Of a stretch of DNA of 64,000 nucleotides, positions 57,905-64,000 are shown piece after piece. Every line of letters begins with the position of its first letter. Position 1 is the first letter of the stretch. Position numbers and translations under genes: made by a program. The DNA is from Protula sp. h YS-2021 (taxonomy: Eukaryota; Annelida; Polychaeta; Sabellida; Serpulidae): assembly GCA_949752745.1 (NCBI GenBank), contig OX457032.1, positions 8,880,271 through 8,944,270 of the forward strand. Direction: 5' to 3'. The notes under the pieces are model-generated. The model was not told the origin of the DNA. It was given only the letters and a program-made list of their open reading frames with translations, and ran no database searches.

Positions 57905-59330
57905 CACTAAGTAAATACCTCAAAATGACCTGATATGGAGATCGTTTTTTTTTTGTGTTTGGTTGGTGTGATTTAGATTGGTTTTTGGGTTTGGTTGGTG
58001 TGATTCAGTGGTAACTGCTCCAATATTGAAGGATTATATCTTTATATTTGTTAAGGTGTAACTTTGAAATTTACTTCATTACTCTGATAACCACTTTTAT
58101 CAACAATTTCTGCCAAGACAAATTATAAAGCATGAAATAACAAATATCTTATTTGGATAACAAATACATACCACTAAACCAAAATGGCGTATTTTTATAA
58201 GGAATTGTCTATGATCTCTGCAAAGAGATCAAGGATCTCTATTTTGAGAGCATAATATTAAAAACAAATTTTCTTAAGTATTAGGCGTGGTTCAAGACAC
58301 AAACTGAAATGTTATCTTACAATTGAGGAAATAATTTCACTATCACTACTCCGGGTACCAACTGAAGGCAAAACTATATGAAAAAAGATTTAATACAAGA
58401 TGGGGATTTTATTATGAGGATTTTATAATGAAGACATTATCTATGCATAAAGCAAGTTCCTTCATTGCAAATTGTATGTATAAAACAAAATTATAAACCC
58501 GGAGATTACCAGAAAAACCATTAAGGATAAAATGAAACAAAAAAAAAAAAAAAGCAAACAAAAAACATGACGTCTTTTACTGTCTGAGAGTGAGCACAGC
58601 ATATTAACAACCTAAGCTTAGGGTCAGTAAATACGGAAGGATCATCCAAGGTTGAAAACGCGAAATAAACTTTCTTCTGAAAGAGGTGTTTTAAGAATAA
58701 GACATTAGTTCATGATGTAGCAATAACCACAAATCACAAAAACTACAGAGGAACTTTTACCAGCCTGTAGTGTTTTCATACCGTAAGACGCGATGGTTTT
58801 ATTTATCGTCAAGTCTATGACTATGAACATATTAGACACCTGGTATGTCCCACATCAATGCCATATAAAAGAATAGCGCATTAAAACATAACATTAATTG
58901 ATATCCATTGTCGCGCGATATTATATTTAAAGTACACATAAAAACATGTTGATATTGTTGCAAAATCTTCATTGGAAATTAATAATTCAAATATGTGGCA
59001 TGAATGTCGTAGATTTAATGCTAAACTCGCCATCCTCTCCCCCACACATGCCTGCAAACATGTGGCCATATACATAAGGGCTACGTGCATAGTCCCTGAT
59101 ATTGGACCACCATTATTACTAAGCAAAAGTGATCCGATTTCCTGCGTGGTCCTATTTCTGTGGTTCTCGTTTTAGGAAGTTACCCAGAACGGGATTTTTG
59201 AAAGTGGTTTTATTTTTTTTAGGTTGCCCTTTAATCCCCTACACTCCCATCCTGTATCTGATTAACGATACTTTAGAAAAGAAAATAAGACTTAAGCTTC
59301 TTTCGAAACACCTAAGCTGTTTTATGCTTG
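57905..59330. other. no gene seen
   Basis: May contain more of the decayed LINE, but I cannot read a convincing frame. An A run lies at about 58538-58553. Confidence 0.35.
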
Positions 59331-59334
59331 GCAC

Positions 59335-59592
59335 TTGAATGGTCGCTCTTACGGAGGAAGTGGGTATTAATGGTCGCTCTTACGGGGGGAGGTCGGTATG
59401 AATGGTCGCTCTAACGGGGGAGGTGGGTGTGAATGGTCGCTCTTACAAGGTAGGTGCGTATGAATGGTCGTTCTAACGGGGGAGGTGGGTATGAATGGTC
59501 GCTCTTACGGGGGGAGGTGGGTATGAATGGTCGCTCTAACGGGGGAGGTGGGTATGAATGGTCGCTCTTACAAGGTAGGTGCGTATGAACAA
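59335..59592. repeat. ~31-bp tandem repeat
   Basis: About eight units with atgaatggtcgctcttacgg and gggaggtgggt. A variant (acaaggtaggtgcgtatgaa) occurs twice about 125 bp apart, giving a four-unit higher-order block. Confidence 0.88.
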
Positions 59593-59599
59593 ACGAAAT

Positions 59600-60750
59600 G
59601 GAACGTGACTTGAAATAAAAGGGAAATGCTCTCCCCAGTCGCCATAAAACGTGCAGCAACACCTAAAACACATCTGTTCAAATACCCTATTTGATTTCCT
59701 TTTTATAATTGATTTTAAATAGGGAAAATCTGAATTTTAAACTACCACACTTTATTGTTTAACGCTAATCAGCGATAAAGGGCAGTGACTTTTCTACTTG
59801 ATATCTGAACCACAAAGACACTGAAACCTGTGTGTTTGAATCCTAATACTCAAGTCAATATTATGATATTCTTTTTTAACTACTGCCGACGTTCTATTTT
59901 AATTCTCTCTTTCTCTTTCAAAAGCTACAGCAGTTCCACGTCCATTTACCCTTGATTTATTGTTTTTTATCCAGTTTTGGACAACTACATCTTCGTTTGA
60001 AGTGAATGTGCATTATAACCTTCAGTCAGCTCCCAAAGACCGTCAAACGTAATAAAAGAAGTTCGATCACTTGCACACGATTGGTTTTATCTTGTCATAT
60101 TTTTTATCAGAACTATTTTCACAAACATTTTTAGTGTTTAAATTGAGCCAATACTGATGCACGCCACCACCATACTTCATGTGAATATCCAGAACTTTCC
60201 AGAGAGGGAGCGGGGGTGGAGGCCACGGATCCCCCGAAAATCTCTCCAGCAGCCTGTACCACTGGTGGGCGAGTGCCAACAGTGCGCAAGGCTAAAGAAG
60301 GGTCTTCGGATCGGTCCAAACGCGAGTGTTATTTTTTTATTTCATGATTTTTGGTAGATATATATTCTCTTATAAATTAGATATTTCTTGCACTCCTCTG
60401 CCGTGGTTTTGTTGCGTACCCAGTAAATATTCCAATGTCGATTTGAGGTTGTGACGCCGATCCGATCAAACCACATTAACTCTGAATGCAATTTGATTGT
60501 GATTGGTCACGGCAATATATCAACGTCTTTGACTCAACTTTGAATAGAGGTCAAGCAAGCAACGTTGTATAGACATCGGACTCACAACTGAAAACAACCA
60601 CCTGATGTTATCGCTCACCGGAAATGGTGGCCGTGACGGATGATTTCAAAAATAGACCAAAAACATACAAGACATACAATACAAGCATTCGAAGAACACG
60701 AAGGTTTTTTCCCACCTACTTATGAAAAATAATCGTGACCGCATGATCGA
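59600..60750. other. no gene seen
   Basis: No supported gene. A segment at about 60430-60600 has several 'caacgt' words like those in the repeat at 43.7 kb and may belong to that family. Confidence 0.4.
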
Positions 60751-60754
60751 AGAG

Positions 60755-60885
60755 TTGTGGTACTGTGGCGGAGGGGTGGTGGTACTGTGACGGAGGGGTG
60801 GTGGTACTGTGGCGGAGGGGTGGTGGTACTGTGGCGGGGGGGTGGTGGTACTGTGGCGGAGGGGTGGTGGTACTGTGACGGAGGG
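60755..60885. repeat. 22-bp tandem repeat
   Basis: Six units of ggcggaggggtggtggtact plus gt, G-rich on plus. Open frames on both strands derive from it. Confidence 0.9.
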
Positions 60886-60969
60886 GAAACCAAACTTACT
60901 GTCGCTGTCAAGTCGACTGTGATTGAGATGAACTTTTTCCAAACGCCTATAAAACATTAAGAGATATAC

Positions 60970-61145
60970 GTTGTTTCGGCTTCCTTTTGCAACCTTTTAC
61001 GCAAGAATGATTAGAAGACGGATAACCGAGGCCTGTCCAGTGTTGGAAGGCAGACGTTGTTTCGACTTCATTGAACAACCAACCGACGCTAATCGGGTGC
61101 CGCGTGCGACGCTTATCTATCATTGTTCCAACATCACAATGTTTA
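60970..61145 (+). repeat. dispersed repeat related to 43690-43915
   Basis: Plus-strand counterpart of the minus-strand sequence at 43.7 kb, with the same blocks in the same order. The 60-residue frame reads MIRRRITEACP and LEGRRCFDFIEQP. Shared residues in two copies could mean a once-coding element or simply shared DNA ancestry. Confidence 0.5.
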
Positions 61146-61149
61146 CTTG

Positions 61150-61985
61150 GTAGTTACTAGTTATGCTGTTATGACAGTGTCAAATACACACGTATAGCAG
61201 TGCTTAGCGTGGCGTTTTCGATATTGGAAAAGAAGGGAGTAGGGTTGAGGGTGCCTACCGGGCGTATGTGCCAGGCAAAATACCTTCCTTTGTACTCGTA
61301 CTGGCAGTCACCAAATAAAATTCAATGCATAAATCCCTGAGTAATATTTTAAAAAACACCTCTTTTCGCACGAGTTTTCTTTATTTTCCTTAATTCATAC
61401 TCGTTTGATTACGGGGAACGCCGCTGTATCCCCACGGAATCCACTTAAATTTTATTACTGAGAAATAAAGCTTGTGAATTACGGGCATTACCTTATTTTT
61501 CTCAGATCGCCTCACACATTTGCAGCAAAAATGTAGAATATGGCGCACTAAACGACACCTCGGAAATTAGACCCTGCATATTATTATTAATTAGTATTTT
61601 AAATAAAATGTGGTACTGATGCATGTTAGTGTTGGTGCACGGCATGTGTGGCACGGCACGTGTGGCACGGCATGTGTGACATGAGACAGCATTGCTACAC
61701 GTGCAAGCATTATGGATAAGTGTGCACGGGTGCATTTAGCATCTCACTCCGGAGACTGGCTGCATGCGGGCACTTCCCAATTACGGGACGCCAACTTCAC
61801 GTATGTTGTACATCGAGGGAACTTACAGAGCTTTGCAGCGTTCGGTCTTTGGTGAAACTTTAGACTCAACTAGACCGAAATTCGCACAGCGAATTAGACC
61901 CCACTTGGAATGATAACTTAAAACGGAACGTAGATGATATTATTAATTGTTAACAATTTTCACATGTCTGAATGTAGAATATCCT
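61150..61985. other. no gene seen
   Basis: A small 'ggcatgtgtggcac' tandem lies at about 61640-61680. No gene is supported. Confidence 0.4.
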
Positions 61986-61989
61986 CCTA

Positions 61990-63965
61990 AATACTGCCAA
62001 CTATACCGGTAAGGTCAAGGTAAAAAAATTTTATCAGGTGTACCACTTCAGATGACCTCTATTCATGTGCCAAGTTTGGCTGGTCTAGTTTCAACGGTCT
62101 TGGAGGACATGTCTGGAAACTGATTGCTCTATCTCTTACCGTTTTCGAGATAAGGGCCAACTTCCGGTTTGGGGCTCGAAAGTGACCTGGAGGTCAAGGA
62201 CACCGGAAGTTATACCTTACGTATCGTCGTATAGGGGGTGGAGGTCGAAAATGAGGTCAAAATTGCTCTATCTCTTACCGTTTTCGAGATAAGGGCCAAC
62301 TTCCGGTTTGGGGCTCAAAAGTGACCTGGAGGTCAAGGACACCGGAAGTTATACCTTACGTATCGTCGTATAGGGGGTGGAGGTCGAAAATGAGGTCGAA
62401 ATTGCTCTATCTCTTACCGTTTTCGAGATAAGGGCCAACTTCCGGTTTGGGGCTCGAAAGTGACCTGGAGGTCAAGGACACCGGAAGTTATACCTTACGT
62501 ATCGTCGTATAGGGGGTGGAGGTCGAAAATGAGGTCGAAATTGCTCTTTCTCTTACCGTTTTCGAGATAAGGGCCAACTTTCGGTTTGGGGCTCGAAAGT
62601 GACCTGGAGGTCAAGGACACCGGAAGTTATACCTTACGTATCGTCGTATAGGGGGTGGAGGTCGAAAATGAGGTCGAAATTGCTCTATCTCTTACCGTTT
62701 TCGAGATAAGGGCCAACTTCCGGTTTGGGGCTCGAAAGTGACCTGGAGGTCAAGGACACCGGAAGCTATACCTTACGTATCGTCGTATAGGGGGTGGAGG
62801 TCGAAAATGAGGTCGAAATTGCTCTCTCTCTTACCGTTTTCGAGATAAGGGCCAACTTCCGGTTTGGGGCTCGAAAGTGACCTGGAGGTCAAGGACACCG
62901 GAAGTTATACCTTACGTATCGTCGTATAGGGGGTGGAGGTCGAAAATGAGGTCGAAATTGCTCTATCTCTTACCGTTTTCGAGATAAGGGCCAACTTCCG
63001 GTTTGGGGCTCGAAAGTGACCTGGAGGTCAAGGACACCGGAAGCTATACCTTACGTATCGTCGTATAGGGGGTGGAGGGCGAAAATGAGGTCGAAATTGC
63101 TCTCTCTCTTACCGTTTTCGAGATAAGGGCCAACTTCCGGTTTGGGGCTCGAAAGTGACCTGGAGGTCAAGGACACCGGAAGTTATACCTTACGTATCGT
63201 CGTATAGGGGGTGGAGTTAGAAAATGAGGTCGAAATTGCTCTATCTCTTACCGTTTTCGAGATAAGGGCCAACTTCCGGTTTGGGGCTCGAAAGTGACCT
63301 GGAGGTCAAGGACACCGGAAGTTATACCTTACATATCGTCGTATAGGGGTTGGAGGTCGAAAATGAGGTCGAAATTGCTCTATCTCTTACCGTTTTCGAG
63401 ATAAGGGCCAACTTCCGGTTTGGGGCTCGAAAGTGACCTGGAGGTCAAGGACACCGGAAGTTATACCTTACGTATCGTCGTATAGGGGGTGGAGGTCGAA
63501 AATGAGGTCGAAATTGCTCTCTCTCTTACCGTTTTCGAGATAAGGGCCAACTTCCGGTTTGGGGCTCGAAAGTGACCTGGAGGTCAAGGACACCGGAAGT
63601 TATACCTTACGTATCGTCGTATAGGGGGTGGAGGTCGAAAATGAGGTCGAAATTGCTCTATCTCTTACCGTTTTCGAGATAAGGGCCAACTTCCGGTTTG
63701 GGGCTCGAAAGTGACCTGGAGGTCAAGGACACCGGAAGTTATACCTTACGTATCGTCGTATAGGGGGTGGAGGTCGAAAATGAGGTCGAAATTGCTCTCT
63801 CTCTTACCGTTTTCGAGATAAGGGCCAACTTCCGGTTTGGGGCTCGAAAGTGACCTGGAGGTCAAGGACACCGGAAGTTATACCTTACGTATCGTCGTTT
63901 AGGAGGTGGAGGTCGAAAATGAGGTCAAAATTGCTCTATCTCTTACCGTTTTCGAGATAACTCAT
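61990..63965. repeat. 139-bp satellite, about 13-14 units
   Basis: Units of exactly 139 bp contain ctcttaccgttttcgagata, agggccaacttccggtttgg, gtgacctggaggtcaagga and accttacgtatcgtcgtata. Copies differ by only one or a few bases, so the array is young or homogenised. The first unit is diverged and the last ends abruptly at 63960. The core is the inverse of the tctcgaaaacggttag module seen at three other places in the window. Confidence 0.95.
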
Positions 63966-64000
63966 TGTTTTTCTTAAATGACGTTTTTCGCGATTTCAAG

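Overview
The window looks like nuclear DNA of a bilaterian animal. The evidence is a Fer3-type bHLH gene together with remnants of Polinton, CR1, Tc1 and L1-like transposons. Coding density is very low and tandem and dispersed repeats are very abundant. A lophotrochozoan, perhaps a mollusc, is my guess from the repeat style, but nothing here proves it. I see no prokaryotic operons, rRNA, tRNA or CRISPR array.

Only one intact cellular gene is visible. It is an intronless 260-residue bHLH transcription factor of the Fer3/FERD3L type on the minus strand (33583-34365). A TATA box, a CCAAT box and a GC box lie upstream, and an AATAAA lies downstream.

The largest structured object is a decayed Polinton/Maverick at 7645-21992. 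It has diverged terminal inverted repeats that begin AGTA, and a perfect 6-bp target duplication (CAGACA) inside a GA/GACA microsatellite. On the plus strand it carries remnants of a retroviral-type integrase, a minor-capsid-like protein, a small capsid-associated protein, the major capsid protein and an adenovirus-type cysteine protease. On the minus strand it carries a protein-primed family B DNA polymerase followed by a packed set of small ORFs, one intact and PC4-like. No packaging ATPase was found. Two younger insertions sit inside it: a 1.87-kb palindrome-armed element with TA duplications (8941-10810), and a CR1-like LINE that splits the major capsid gene (about 11905-14750).

Directly right of the Polinton is a Tc1-like transposon with matching ends (22519-24808). 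Its left end is interrupted by two nested inverted-repeat pairs. A very degraded L1-like LINE lies at about 57085-57900.

The rest is repeat-dominated. There is a MITE-like family with 12-bp inverted ends (four copies). A second dispersed module, recognised by a conserved core reading roughly 'tctcgaaaacggttagagatag', occurs at 4.4-5.3, 30.4-31.3 and 45.2-46.2 kb, and as a 139-bp satellite at 62-64 kb. More than twenty minisatellites with periods of 15-85 bp punctuate 24-64 kb. One 72-bp array is the amplified interior of a dispersed element whose unamplified relative lies at 41.8-42.1 kb. Long open frames in these arrays are by-products of repeat periodicity. Coordinates of decayed genes and dispersed repeats are approximate because they were read by eye.
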